The notes: generated from the sequence alone by a model not told the origin. A stretch of DNA of 64,000 nt from Alphaproteobacteria bacterium (GCA_012103325.1 WLWY01000001.1:868001-932000), one strand, 5' to 3'; shown: positions 24,378 through 33,343, numbered from the stretch's first letter. Numbers and translations are program-made.

Positions 24378-26147
24378 ATGAAGCGCTTTGGCACGAAAAG
24401 GGATTCCTTGCGGCCCGCTTTCGCCGGACTGATCTTCGGTGGTGCCGCTCTCCTGTTGAGCGGGTGCCTGACGACACAGACGGCGGATCCGGCGGCCGAA
24501 ACGCCGCTCGCCGCCTATAAACGGGGCCTCCAGTACGGGGCCGGCGCAGGCGTGCCGCGCGACTACGAGACCGCGGCCCAACACATTCGCGACGCCGCCG
24601 ACCGCGGGCTGGCGCAGGCACAAGCCACGCTCGGCCTGATGTATGAGCGCGGCAAGGGCGTGGCGCAGGATGTCGACGCCGCGCGGCGCTACTATCAGCT
24701 GGCCGCCGATCAGGGAGATGCGAAAGGCCAGCAGCGGCTGGGCCGGCTCTATCTGCTTGGCAAGGGCGTCGAGAAGGACGCGGCGCAAGCCAAACTGTGG
24801 GTCGAGCGCGCGGCACTGCAGGGCGATGCCGCCGCCGAGTCGCTGTTCGGCCAAATGTACCTCAAGGGCACCGGCGTACCGCGCGATACCGAACAGGCGC
24901 TGAAATGGCTCTACCGCGCCGTCGCGCAGGATTACAGCCCGGCGCAGGTCGCCCTCGGCCTGATGCACACGCGCGGCCACGCGATACCGCGCGACGACGC
25001 GAAGGCGCTGGCGCTGTTCCGGGCCGCCGCTGACGCGAAATATGCGCGCGGACAATATTATCTCGGCCTGATGTATGAGCTCGGCCGCGGTGTCGCCGCG
25101 GATGCGGCGGAAGCGGAACGGTTGTACCGACTTGCGGCGGCAAAAGGTCACAAGACGGCGAAGCGGAAGCTCGCGATCCTGGCGAAGAGTAAGACGGAGG
25201 ACGGCTTCGCCTTTTCCGGCGAGGCGGACCCGAAGACGCCCGATATTTTCGACGCCCTACGCGATGCGACCGACCCGCGCCTGGGCGCCATGGTTGCCGA
25301 GGCGCTGCGGACAAGGGCTGAAACGGGTAACGCGAACGCCGCGCTGCTACTGGGTCTGCTCTACATGCAGGGCGAGGGCGGGGTCGAGAAAGACAGCGCG
25401 ACGGCAGGACGCTGGTTCCAGAAAGCCGCGGAGGCGGGCAGTGCCAAGGCGCAGGTCGTCGTCGGCCTGATGCACCTGCAAGGGGAATTCGGTGCGGCCC
25501 AAAATACGGCGGACGCGGTGCGCTGGATCGAACGGGCCGCCGCGCAGGATGATCGCTTGGGGCACTTCTATCTCGCCCAACTGTACATCAACGGTCAGGG
25601 CGTGCCGATGGACCTCGCAAAGGCGGTCGATGCGCTGAAAAAGTCGGCGGTACAGGACTATGCCAAGGCGCAAGTCCTGCTCGCATCAATGCTGCACACC
25701 GGCAAAGGCGCGCCCCGCGACCGGAAACGGGCGCTGGCCTGGGCGCGCCGCGCGGCGGAGCAGGGCGAGACGAAAGGGGCGGCCCTCTACGGCCTATTGC
25801 TAGCCAAACAGAAAAAGTTCGCTGAAGCGGCGGACTGGCTCCGCCGGGCGTCCGACAAGGGCGACTCGGCTGCGACCGGGATGCTGGGATGGTTCTACCT
25901 GTCGGGCAATGGGGTGGAAAAGAACCTTGTCGAAGCAGAAAGGCTAATCCGCCGTTCCGCAGAGGCCAACATCTCGACCGCACAATTCCTGCTCGGCGTC
26001 ATGTATATCCAGGGCCGGGGCGTCCCGCAGGACTGCGACAAGGCGCGGCACTGGCTCGAACGCAGCGCCAAACGGAACAATGACCGGGCCGCGACTATGC
26101 TGACGGCGCTCGACCTCGGCACGGGACCTTGCGGCGGCACGGTTTGA
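24378..26147 (+). CDS. Sel1-repeat lipoprotein
   Basis: 589 residues. There is a lipoprotein signal with lipobox LLSGC near residue 30, then about fourteen Sel1-like repeats (36-residue TPR relatives) with the pattern AxxxLGxMYxxGxGVxxDxxxAxxWxxxAAxxG, for example ATLGLMYERGKGVAQDVDAA and TGMLGWFYLSGNGVEKNLVE. It is probably a periplasmic, lipid-anchored scaffold. Sel1 proteins often organise signalling or envelope processes; no specific partner is visible. It is full length and uninterrupted. The next gene's start at 26225 is 77 bases after its stop. Confidence 0.88.
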   Translation: MKRFGTKRDSLRPAFAGLIFGGAALLLSGCLTTQTADPAAETPLAAYKRGLQYGAGAGVPRDYETAAQHIRDAADRGLAQAQATLGLMYERGKGVAQDVDAARRYYQLAADQGDAKGQQRLGRLYLLGKGVEKDAAQAKLWVERAALQGDAAAESLFGQMYLKGTGVPRDTEQALKWLYRAVAQDYSPAQVALGLMHTRGHAIPRDDAKALALFRAAADAKYARGQYYLGLMYELGRGVAADAAEAERLYRLAAAKGHKTAKRKLAILAKSKTEDGFAFSGEADPKTPDIFDALRDATDPRLGAMVAEALRTRAETGNANAALLLGLLYMQGEGGVEKDSATAGRWFQKAAEAGSAKAQVVVGLMHLQGEFGAAQNTADAVRWIERAAAQDDRLGHFYLAQLYINGQGVPMDLAKAVDALKKSAVQDYAKAQVLLASMLHTGKGAPRDRKRALAWARRAAEQGETKGAALYGLLLAKQKKFAEAADWLRRASDKGDSAATGMLGWFYLSGNGVEKNLVEAERLIRRSAEANISTAQFLLGVMYIQGRGVPQDCDKARHWLERSAKRNNDRAATMLTALDLGTGPCGGTV

Positions 26148-26224
26148 TGGCAGGCTCGCGCATTTCCAAACCGAATCCGATGCTGTATGAACGCGGCCTT
26201 ACGATCCCACAGAGCAGGCGGAAC

Positions 26225-26851
26225 ATGGACCAATCTGCGACAAGCGAAACGCTCAGCGAGATGCAAGACATCATCGAGCGCGAAATTCAGGCAATCCGGA
26301 ACATTCCGCTCGACGAGAATTTGTTAAAGGCGACCGCACTGATCTTTGAGCGCGTGCACCAGCAGAGCGGCAAGCTCGTCGTCACTGGCGTGGGGAAGGC
26401 CGGCGAAATTGGACAGAATATCGCGACGACCTTTTCCTCTACGGGAACACCGTCGGTCTTTCTGCACCCGCTGGAGGCGGTGCACGGTAATATCGGGATG
26501 ATCCAGGACCAGGACATCGTTCTGGCCTTATCGAACTCGGGCCAGACACGGGAGTTGCTGGAACTGCTGCCGATTGCCAAGCGGCTGATCCCCGGCCTGC
26601 CGATCCTCAGCATCACGGGCTTTGAGGATTCGCCGCTCGTGGAGCTGTCGGACGTAGCCTTGTCTACGGGTCGGCCAACGGAGATCTGCCCGCTGGGCAT
26701 GACGCCGACGACCTCGACCACGGTCATGACCGTATTGGGCGACATCCTGGTCTATCTCATGATGAAGAAGATCGGCTTCTCCCGCGAGGAATACGGCAAA
26801 CGGCACCATGGCGGCTATCTCGGCTCGCTCGCCCGCGGCACTGATTACTGA
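26225..26851 (+). CDS. SIS-domain sugar-phosphate isomerase (KdsD/GutQ-like without CBS domains)
   Basis: A 208-residue sugar isomerase domain: KLVVTGVGKAGEIGQNIATTFSSTGTPSVFLHPLEAVHG is the phosphosugar-binding core, with VLALSNSGQTRELLELL, ILSITGFEDSPLVELSDVAL and CPLGMTPTTSTTVMTVLGD. These match arabinose-5-phosphate isomerase (KdsD/GutQ), which make the KDO precursor, but the C-terminal CBS pair is absent. ATG 26225 is chosen because MDQSATSE begins the conserved part; the frame is open to 26129 with other possible ATGs. Substrate is uncertain. Confidence 0.75.
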   Translation: MDQSATSETLSEMQDIIEREIQAIRNIPLDENLLKATALIFERVHQQSGKLVVTGVGKAGEIGQNIATTFSSTGTPSVFLHPLEAVHGNIGMIQDQDIVLALSNSGQTRELLELLPIAKRLIPGLPILSITGFEDSPLVELSDVALSTGRPTEICPLGMTPTTSTTVMTVLGDILVYLMMKKIGFSREEYGKRHHGGYLGSLARGTDY

Positions 26852-26866
26852 CCCATCAGTGACCCG

Positions 26867-27241
26867 TCAGCTCTCGTCCCAGGGCTGGCGCCGCTCTTCA
26901 TACACCTTGCTACCGATAGAGAACTGCGCCGGGTCGTCCAACGATCCCGCGAAGAAAAAGATCAATTCGGGCGCGTGCGCCGTCGTCTTGTAGACCGGCG
27001 ATCCGCATTCGCCGCAAAACCCGAATTCCACCGCGTTGCCCGCATCGGAGGTAATCTGGTGGGTCTTCAGCGGCCCGGACTTGGTCACACTGTTACGTTT
27101 GACCGCGAACTGCGGCGCATGCCCGCCGCCGGACATATGCTGACAGTCGCGGCAATAGCATTGAATCGAAAACACCGGGTCTTCCGTCGCCTGATAGCGA
27201 ACCTTGCCGCACAGGCAACCGCCGCTTCGAATCGATGACAT
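26867..27241 (-). CDS. GFA family (glutathione-dependent formaldehyde-activating-like) zinc protein
   Basis: 124 residues with the complete zinc pattern of the GFA fold: GGCLCGKVRYQA (CxC), CYCRDCQ (CxxC) and FCGECGSPVY (CxxC). The family is named after a proposed glutathione-formaldehyde role, but most members have no proven function. AGGAGGA precedes ATG 27241. It lies 15 bases after the esterase stop in a minus-strand run with the TauD copy 3 (29142) and esterase (28297), so the three are likely co-transcribed. Confidence 0.88.
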   Translation of the reverse strand: MSSIRSGGCLCGKVRYQATEDPVFSIQCYCRDCQHMSGGGHAPQFAVKRNSVTKSGPLKTHQITSDAGNAVEFGFCGECGSPVYKTTAHAPELIFFFAGSLDDPAQFSIGSKVYEERRQPWDES

Positions 27242-27256
27242 GGCGATCCTCCTAAA

Positions 27257-28297
27257 TCATGTACCCAGGAACCAACCCAAAATCCGCGGGTTCTCGTCGC
27301 GGGGGTAGGTGTGGGCGAGGTCGGAAATTTCGCGGAAGGTGATGTCAGCGCCCATGCTACCCAGAATCTGGTTCGCGAGGTGGGCGACTTCAACGTCGAA
27401 CATCCAGTCGTGCGTGCCGTGAGTGAGATAGATCGGCCGGCCGGCGATTTTGGGGTTGTCGATCAACTCCGGCATCATCGGATGGAAGCTCGCGGCAATC
27501 GGCGCCAGGTGGCTGAAGGGCGAGGCGGCGCGCAAGCCGCTAACATAGGTGAAGGTGCCGCCGTCGCTCATGCCGGTCAGGAGCATTCGCTCCTCGTTAA
27601 TAGACCAGCGGGCGCGTACGTCCTCCAGGATCGCCTCGAGATTTTCGCTGTCGATGTCCGGCCCCATCAAGGCCCAGGTGTCGCCGCGCGCGGTCGGGCT
27701 GATCAGGATGATGCCGCGGCTGCGCGCTTCCTTGAGCCAGGTCCACAGGAAGCCGCGGCCATGTCCCGCGCCGCCATGCAGCGCCACGACGACTGGGTAG
27801 GTTTCAGCCGGATCATAATATTCCGGCACGTAGAACGAATAGCCGCCCTTGCTGCCGCGCTCGTTCTCGACATGAAAAACGCCGGTGTTGGGCTGGGGGG
27901 CCGCCAGCCGTTCCGCGAACGCCGCGTCGCCTTGACGGGCTTCTTCCAGGAAGAAGTCACTGACCGCAGGCGACTCGGACGCGGCGGGATACAGCGTCTC
28001 CATGGCGTAGGGCGCGTAGCGCAGCGCGCGGTAGGCCTGGAAAATTCCTTCCGGATCTTGCGGCACTTCGCGGAACGCGGACAGCGCCTTCAGGGTCAGG
28101 TCCATGGACGTCCGCACGCCGTCGTCGACGGGCGAACCGGATTCCGGAAATGCGTCGAAGACGGCCTGCAGCGGCGCTTCGGCGTCACCCACAGTGAGCT
28201 TGAGCTGTTCCAAATGAATCGGGTGGAGATGGCGCTGCGCCGCCAACATTCGGGTCAAAGCATCCAGCAAAGGGGCGACGGCGCCGTCGAGGCTCAT
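27257..28297 (-). CDS. alpha/beta hydrolase (phospholipase/carboxylesterase-like)
   Basis: A 346-residue protein with a helical N-terminal half (residues 1-140) and a C-terminal alpha/beta hydrolase. VVALHGGAGHGRGF is the oxyanion loop, LLTGMSDGGTFTYV carries the nucleophile Ser, HGTHDWMFD the acid and DLAHTYPRDENPR the His. No signal peptide. It overlaps the upstream TauD gene by 4 bases (ATGA), a classical translational-coupling arrangement, so dioxygenase and hydrolase probably act on one pathway. Substrate not known. Confidence 0.85.
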   Translation of the reverse strand: MSLDGAVAPLLDALTRMLAAQRHLHPIHLEQLKLTVGDAEAPLQAVFDAFPESGSPVDDGVRTSMDLTLKALSAFREVPQDPEGIFQAYRALRYAPYAMETLYPAASESPAVSDFFLEEARQGDAAFAERLAAPQPNTGVFHVENERGSKGGYSFYVPEYYDPAETYPVVVALHGGAGHGRGFLWTWLKEARSRGIILISPTARGDTWALMGPDIDSENLEAILEDVRARWSINEERMLLTGMSDGGTFTYVSGLRAASPFSHLAPIAASFHPMMPELIDNPKIAGRPIYLTHGTHDWMFDVEVAHLANQILGSMGADITFREISDLAHTYPRDENPRILGWFLGT

Positions 28298-29142
28298 GCG
28301 GCGATGTCTTCCTGGCCAACCCCGACGGGTGGGTCGCCCTTGATCGTGATCCGATGCATTACGCGGCGATAGTCAGGGTAGTCGTCGAGCGCCTGATGCA
28401 TCAGGCAGCGGTTGTCCCAGATCGCCAGGGTGCCGACCTGCCAGCGGATGCGGCAGGTGAATTCCGGTCGCGTCGCGTGGCGCAGGAGATACTCAATCAG
28501 TGGCCGGCTTTCGTCCACCGTCATGCCGTCGAAACGCCGCGTCGTCTGCATCTCGTTGATGTAAAGCCCGCGCCGCCCGGTTTCCGGATGCACGCGGACC
28601 AGCGGATGGACCGCCGGTTCGGCCGGTTTGTCCTGATCGGGGATCTTGGCGCTCATCCGGCGCGAGCGCGGCGCCTGCTTGTCGTACAGATTGTAGGTGC
28701 GCAGCCGGCAGGCCAGTTCCTTCATGCCGTCCGACAGCGCGCCATAGGCATGGCTCAAGCTGGCGAACATCGTGTCGCCGCCGACCGGCGGCACCTCCTT
28801 GGCGTAGAGCATGGTCGCCATGGCCGGGGACGAGGTGAAGATCTGATCGGTGTGCCAGTGGTCGCCGAAGCGGTTGCGCTCGCCGGCTTCCTTCACGATC
28901 TCGATGATCTCCGGCCGGTTGGGCAGCCCGTCGAGGTAGGGATGCAGATGAATGTCGCCCCAGCGCGCCGCGAAGGCGAGCTGCTGGTCCGGCGTCAGAT
29001 TCTGGTCGCGAAAGCAGATGACGCCATGATCCAACAGGGCGCGATGAATATCCGTGAAACCCGCGTCGTCCAGCCGGGTCAGATCGACGCCCTTGATTTC
29101 GGCGCCGATCGAGCCGGACAGCGAAACCGTTTGTAATGCCAT
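28294..29142 (-). CDS. TauD/TfdA family dioxygenase (copy 3)
   Basis: A 282-residue dioxygenase. The HxD is in FGDHWHTDQIF and the distal His in NRCLMHQALDDYPDYRRVMHRI. The N-terminus LSGSIGAEIKGVDL and LDHGVICFRDQNLTPDQQLAFAARWGD are typical. ATG 29142 has AGAGGG upstream and is preferred over the frame extension to 29229. It is the first gene of the run TauD-esterase-GFA. The region upstream is an AT-rich island, on whose far side lies a broken N-terminal copy of the same kind of gene (30420-30604). Confidence 0.92.
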   Translation of the reverse strand: MALQTVSLSGSIGAEIKGVDLTRLDDAGFTDIHRALLDHGVICFRDQNLTPDQQLAFAARWGDIHLHPYLDGLPNRPEIIEIVKEAGERNRFGDHWHTDQIFTSSPAMATMLYAKEVPPVGGDTMFASLSHAYGALSDGMKELACRLRTYNLYDKQAPRSRRMSAKIPDQDKPAEPAVHPLVRVHPETGRRGLYINEMQTTRRFDGMTVDESRPLIEYLLRHATRPEFTCRIRWQVGTLAIWDNRCLMHQALDDYPDYRRVMHRITIKGDPPVGVGQEDIAA

Positions 29143-29493
29143 TGTCGATACCCTCTTGTAGTAAAACGTCCCGATGACAACTGAACTGACTTTCGTTGCG
29201 ACCAACTGCGTCCTAATTTCACACAACAAACCACAGCTAACTGGGCGCAGTTACGATCACTCACGATGAAAGAAATTTATAATTTGGTAGCGCTATACCA
29301 CGTTCTTGAAACGTCGAAACAGAATTTGACATACAATTTTTAGTCATTAAACTTTGAGAAACGCACTTAAACCTTAAACTAGTTAGTGAACCCGACCTTA
29401 AGTTTGTGCAAATTTGATTTTTTTGAGTTCAGAATGTGAAATATGGATAAACAATCTTGACAGAAATTTGAATTTTAATTTGGTGCCGCAGCA
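29143..29493. other. AT-rich intergenic region upstream of TauD copy 3 and the orphan membrane gene
   Basis: 351 bases, strongly AT-rich from about 29200, between divergent genes. It should hold the promoters of both but shows no motif that I can call with confidence. With the gene at 29494 it forms a low-G+C island of about 1.2 kb. Confidence 0.5.
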
Positions 29494-30378
29494 TTGACCT
29501 GGGAAAATACGATAATTCTCTGCACATTCTTTGCGAGTGCCGGTATTTTGACGGACCGCCTCCTGCTGAACACTCATAAGAGCACATTGCAGCTTGCACT
29601 AATACGCTGGTGGTATGATCTTGAACAGACTGAAGTCCCCGACATTGCAAGAGTAGTTGCTGGCTGGTTCTTGGAAGGTATAAAATTCCTTTTAGGCACA
29701 AAAAACAATGCCGTTAAAGGAATACTTTGGACTGCTCTCGTGAGCCTGTCCTTAACCTCTGCGGCGATACTATCTGGTCGCATGATTGTATTTGGATGGG
29801 AAACTGGAATAAGTGATTTCTTCACCCTCTTTCTCTCTAACGAAAAAATTGTTATAAGCGCATATCTTCCCAATCTTATCTTTGACTTGATAACTATAGC
29901 AATTACTGTTGCAGTTGTTCGAAAGATACACGTCGTGGGTGTAATCAGGGCAGTTGGCTGGATCAGTATAGATATTCTTGTAGCTGGAGTTTTAGCGATC
30001 ATATGCGTGACTAGCTGTGTCGCTATGATCGACATACTGTATCTAGAACAGTTTCCAGAATTTAAAACAAATTTTTGGTCTTGGTGGGGTGGTGTTTTGC
30101 ATATCTTCAATCCATCTCATCCTGATTCTAGTCGTATAACTGTTTCAAATGCATTGTATTCTTTTACAACCTTTATACCTACTTTTATCTTTCTTTTATT
30201 GCTTGTAAGTTTTAATTTCTTAAAATTAGCATCTCATGCAGGAATTAAACTGTCAAAATATGTTTTGGAAACAGCCACTGAAGGTGATTCGGAGAAATTG
30301 TTGGTATTCACAATGTTTGGCGGCATGTTTGCGGTACTCGGGTTACTAATTAAAGCTGTTATCCATATCAGCTCATAA
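29494..30378 (+). CDS. orphan multi-pass membrane protein in a low-G+C island, function unknown
   Basis: 294 residues with several hydrophobic helices: NTIILCTFFASAGILTD, GILWTALVSLSLTSAAILSG, LIFDLITIAITVAVV, ILVAGVLAIICVTSCVAMID, FIPTFIFLLLLVSFNFL and MFGGMFAVLGLLIKAV. The start looks like TTG 29494, with a weak ribosome site. Base composition (many AT-ending codons such as ATA and TTA) is unlike every neighbour and points to recent transfer. The right edge of the island breaks a TauD-type gene remnant. I do not recognise a family. Confidence 0.7.
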   Translation: MTWENTIILCTFFASAGILTDRLLLNTHKSTLQLALIRWWYDLEQTEVPDIARVVAGWFLEGIKFLLGTKNNAVKGILWTALVSLSLTSAAILSGRMIVFGWETGISDFFTLFLSNEKIVISAYLPNLIFDLITIAITVAVVRKIHVVGVIRAVGWISIDILVAGVLAIICVTSCVAMIDILYLEQFPEFKTNFWSWWGGVLHIFNPSHPDSSRITVSNALYSFTTFIPTFIFLLLLVSFNFLKLASHAGIKLSKYVLETATEGDSEKLLVFTMFGGMFAVLGLLIKAVIHISS

Positions 30379-30419
30379 ATTTCGGTTAGGTATGAGTTCT
30401 TGTTTGAAGGCATAGTGAA

Positions 30420-30604
30420 TCCCCAACTTGCAGCAAAGGCGAACTGCTGGTCCGGCGTCAAGTCCTGATCGCGGAAGAAAATGACGCCAAGATCAGCAGA
30501 GCACAGTGAATAACCGCTAAGCCCGTACCATCCAGCCGGGGCAGATCGGCACTCTGGATCTCGGCGCCGACCGGGCCGGACAGTGGAACCGTTTCTAATG
30601 CCGT
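30420..30604 (-). pseudogene. N-terminal remnant of a TauD/TfdA gene
   Basis: On the minus strand the codons read ALETVPLSGPVGAEIQSADL, parallel to copy 3 (MALQTVSLSGSIGAEIKGVD). The start ATG is ACG at 30604. A frameshift follows the CALL (RALL in copy 3) segment, after which another frame reads GVIFFRDQDLTPDQQFAFAASWG. Homology ends near 30420, where the AT-rich island begins. It is broken at the start codon, by frameshift and by truncation. Confidence 0.85.
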
Positions 30605-30665
30605 TGCCGCATACCTAATCCGTTCAAATCGGTCGGATGATGATAGAAAATCGGAACGGTTCGCT

Positions 30666-31514
30666 CTAGAACGGCCTGTCGCCAGCGATCTGGATGCGGC
30701 GCATGACGCGACGCGCGGCGCGGACGTCGTCGACGGCGATGTGCTTGGTGCAGCGGTTGTCCCAGAACGCCACCGACCCTTTGCGCCAGCGGAACCGGCA
30801 CGTGAATTCGGGCCGGTGCCCCCATTCCATCAGCCAGTCGAGCAGCGGCTTGCTCTCCGCCTCGGTCATGCCGTCGAGCCCGACAGTGTAGGAATGGTTG
30901 ACGTAGAGGCATTTCCGGCCGGTCTCGGGATGGGTGCGGACAACGGGGTGCGCATTGACCGTTTCACACCAGTCCGGCCCGGTGCGAGTCCTATTCGACC
31001 GATTGCCGATGCGCTCGACCGCGCCGGGTCCGGCAACCAGCCGGTCCGAATGGACCGCCTTAAGATCCGCCAGCATGGCCTTCATGCCATCGGAGAGCGC
31101 CTCATAGGCGAGATACTGGTTGGCGAAGCAGGTGTCGCCGCCATAGTCGGGCACCTCCAGCGCGATCAGGATGGCACCCATCGGCGGCTCCGACACCATC
31201 GCCGTATCGCTGTGCCAGTCCTCGCCGACGATACGGGTGTCGCCGGGCTCGCGCACGATGGTCACGACGTCCGGGTCGTCGGAGATGAGGAAGGGGTGGT
31301 TGAAGATATCGCCGAAACGTCGCGCCAGCTGTTTGTGGGCGGCGGTGTCGAAATCCTGGTCGTAGAAGAAGATGACACCGTAATCGAGCAGCGCCTGTCG
31401 GACCGTCTGCACCTCCGCATCGCTCAGGTCGCCGTCAAGATTGACGCCGGCCACTTCAGCGCCAAGCGCACCGGCAATCGGCGTCACGGTAATCGGGGCA
31501 TTGTCGTCGGTCAT
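30666..31514 (-). CDS. TauD/TfdA family dioxygenase (copy 4)
   Basis: A 282-residue dioxygenase: LGAEVAGVNLDGDL at the N-terminus, HxD in GEDWHSDTAMV, distal His in NRCTKHIAVDDVRAARRVMRR with the Arg, and the RTHPETGRKCLYVNHSYT segment shared with copies 3 and 6. GAGGAGA upstream fixes ATG 31514; the frame extends to 31598 without support. It is a monocistronic minus-strand gene. Substrate unknown. Confidence 0.92.
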   Translation of the reverse strand: MTDDNAPITVTPIAGALGAEVAGVNLDGDLSDAEVQTVRQALLDYGVIFFYDQDFDTAAHKQLARRFGDIFNHPFLISDDPDVVTIVREPGDTRIVGEDWHSDTAMVSEPPMGAILIALEVPDYGGDTCFANQYLAYEALSDGMKAMLADLKAVHSDRLVAGPGAVERIGNRSNRTRTGPDWCETVNAHPVVRTHPETGRKCLYVNHSYTVGLDGMTEAESKPLLDWLMEWGHRPEFTCRFRWRKGSVAFWDNRCTKHIAVDDVRAARRVMRRIQIAGDRPF

Positions 31515-31570
31515 CCTGTCTCCTCGCACGTTAGGCATTCTGACTTTCGCCGGGCCCGCGATCAACATGG

Positions 31571-31593
31571 ATACTCGGATCAAGTCCGAGTAT
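31571..31593. repeat. REP-like palindrome
   Basis: ATACTCGGA / TCCGAGTAT with a TCAAG loop, followed by GAC, is the same extragenic palindrome type as at 545-565. It lies between the divergent TauD copy 4 and the small membrane gene. Confidence 0.7.
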
Positions 31594-31624
31594 GACAAAG
31601 GAGGGGAGAAGGGGGAGGATCATA

Positions 31625-31822
31625 GTGTCGGCGAATTGGGTTTACGGTCTGGCGATCGCCACGATTGTCGCGTTCTGTTTCTGGAAACCGGATTTCCCGA
31701 AACGGCTCGCGAATAAAGCCGGTATCCGCGGCGAGCGCGGCATGCGGATTTTCCTCGTCGCCTATTGGATCATGATCCCGGTCGTCATCCACCGGCTGAT
31801 GTCGATGGTCCGCCTGGAGTGA
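31625..31822 (+). CDS. small two-helix membrane protein, function unknown
   Basis: 65 residues: a first hydrophobic segment (WVYGLAIATIVAFCFW), a basic linker (KPDFPKRLANKAGIRGERG) and a second hydrophobic segment (MRIFLVAYWIMIPVVIHRLM). The GTG start at 31625 is supported by GGGGGAGGA 6 bases upstream. Spacing to the RidA-like gene is 68 bases. Family not recognised. Confidence 0.55.
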   Translation: MSANWVYGLAIATIVAFCFWKPDFPKRLANKAGIRGERGMRIFLVAYWIMIPVVIHRLMSMVRLE

Positions 31823-31890
31823 CACGGCGCCGGCTGACATAGCCAACGAGGCAACTATGCAACACCTTACCTTGAAGGAGCATACACATC

Positions 31891-32298
31891 GTGCAGCGTC
31901 ATAACCCAACCACGATCTGGCCCGTACCATCTGCATTCCAACATATTTATAGCCACGCCGCAGAAATCAGCGGACCGGCAAGGCTGTTGTTTGTTTCGGG
32001 TCAGATCGGGATCGATCCTAAAGGTGACTTATCGGACCACTTTGCGGAACAGTGCAATCAAGCCATGGCCAATGTCGAAGCAATCCTGGAATCCGCCGGC
32101 CTCTCGCAGAACGATCTTCTCCGTGTGACCTATTACCTGACTAACAAGGATCATCTCGCCGAGCTCAACAAAATTCGGGAAAAGCGGTGGGCAACGTCGG
32201 ATCCGCCAGCCGTAACGACTCTCGTGGTAGAGGCCTTGGCAAATGACGACCTGCTTGTTGAGATCGAAGTTATCGCTGGGAGACAATCAGACGGCTGA
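31891..32298 (+). CDS. RidA/YjgF family protein lacking the deaminase arginine
   Basis: A 135-residue Rid-family protein: LLFVSGQIGIDPKGDLSDHF, QAMANVEAILESAGLSQNDLLRVTYYLTN and the closing strands TTLVVEALANDDLLVEIEVIA. In RidA proper an Arg after PA (PAR) binds the imine substrate and is needed for 2-imino acid deaminase activity. Here the segment reads PPAVTTLVV, so the Arg is missing, as in the Rid4-Rid7 subgroups that lack that activity. The GTG start at 31891 follows GAAGGAG. Confidence 0.85.
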   Translation: MQRHNPTTIWPVPSAFQHIYSHAAEISGPARLLFVSGQIGIDPKGDLSDHFAEQCNQAMANVEAILESAGLSQNDLLRVTYYLTNKDHLAELNKIREKRWATSDPPAVTTLVVEALANDDLLVEIEVIAGRQSDG

Positions 32299-32382
32299 GT
32301 GTGCCCTCATTGGTGAGTGCGCCAAGTGCGAGGACTCCGACAGTCCTACTTTCCGTCGGTAACCTGTCGATTTATCCGTCGC

Positions 32383-33318
32383 TCATCCGCCAGCGGTCGC
32401 CCGAGCCTCGGGAAAAAAGGGCCCCATGATCGTCACGTCGCCGGCGACCGTCGTGCGACGCAGAACGCGCCGGTAGCGGCTAACGTCGTACTCGATCGCG
32501 CGGTGCAGCAACACCCGGTTGTCCCACATCACCAGATCGTTTTGACGCCAACGGTGGAAGTAGCAGAATTCCGGCCGGCTCGCATAATCGACGAGCCAAC
32601 CGTGCAGCGCCTTACCGTCCTCCAATGTCATGCCGCCGATTTCGAGGCTGGTGTTGGAGGTGAAATAGAGCGAGCGCTGATAGTTCCGGTCGGGATGCAC
32701 CCGGATCACCGGGTGGGTGACCGGCGGAAGCGCGTCGCGCTCCTCGACCGACATCGGCGGAATGCCCGGCTCCAGGCGCCTGATATCAGCGTAGGAATGG
32801 ACCTGATGCAGCGGTTCGAGCTTCGCCTTCATATCATCGGGCAGGGCCGCATAAGCGGCCAACATGTTCGAGAACCCGGTCTCCCCGCCTTCCGCACCGT
32901 CGGGCAGCACCTCGATGCCATACAGGATCGAGGCGAGCGACGGGGTGTAGCGATAGGAGCTGTCGGTGTGCCAGCGCCCGTTGTTGCGCTGATAGATCAC
33001 CGCCGGGTCTTCTTCCGCCAGCTGCTCGCCGTCCAGCGAGACGTTGGCGACATGATAGACCTCGACCTTGTCCCTGGTGTGGTCCTTCTCCGGAAACACT
33101 TCGAGCGGGCCGAACTGCGTTGAGAACGCGACCAGCTGATCATCCGCGAGGGTCTGGTCGCGGAAACACAGCATGTGGTGTTCCTGAAACGCGTCGCGGA
33201 TTACCGCCAGGGTTTCGGGGTCGAGCGGCTGGGACACATCGAGTCCGACGACTTCCGCGCCAAGCGCGTCGGAGACAGGCGTGATAGCAAACTCAGCGGA
33301 CTGTTCGGCAAGCGACAT
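32383..33318 (-). CDS. TauD/TfdA family dioxygenase (copy 5)
   Basis: A 311-residue dioxygenase, the most divergent copy: AEVVGLDVSQPLDPE, HxD in GRWHTDSSYRYTPS, distal His in WDNRVLLHRAIEYDVSRYRRVLRRTT. The FHRWRQNDLVMWDNR stretch precedes the distal His. Length and the YRYTPSLAS segment resemble 2,4-D/alpha-ketoglutarate dioxygenase (TfdA)-type members, but the substrate is unknown. ATG 33318 has GGAG upstream. It follows copy 6 by 25 bases, so the two are likely co-transcribed. Confidence 0.92.
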   Translation of the reverse strand: MSLAEQSAEFAITPVSDALGAEVVGLDVSQPLDPETLAVIRDAFQEHHMLCFRDQTLADDQLVAFSTQFGPLEVFPEKDHTRDKVEVYHVANVSLDGEQLAEEDPAVIYQRNNGRWHTDSSYRYTPSLASILYGIEVLPDGAEGGETGFSNMLAAYAALPDDMKAKLEPLHQVHSYADIRRLEPGIPPMSVEERDALPPVTHPVIRVHPDRNYQRSLYFTSNTSLEIGGMTLEDGKALHGWLVDYASRPEFCYFHRWRQNDLVMWDNRVLLHRAIEYDVSRYRRVLRRTTVAGDVTIMGPFFPEARATAGG

Positions 33319-33343
33319 GGCGTTCTCCAATCCCCATCCTCCC

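Noticed and set aside
29430..29701. Minus-strand open frame opposite the orphan membrane gene
   Set aside because: No start context and no recognisable feature; the plus-strand membrane protein explains the region better.
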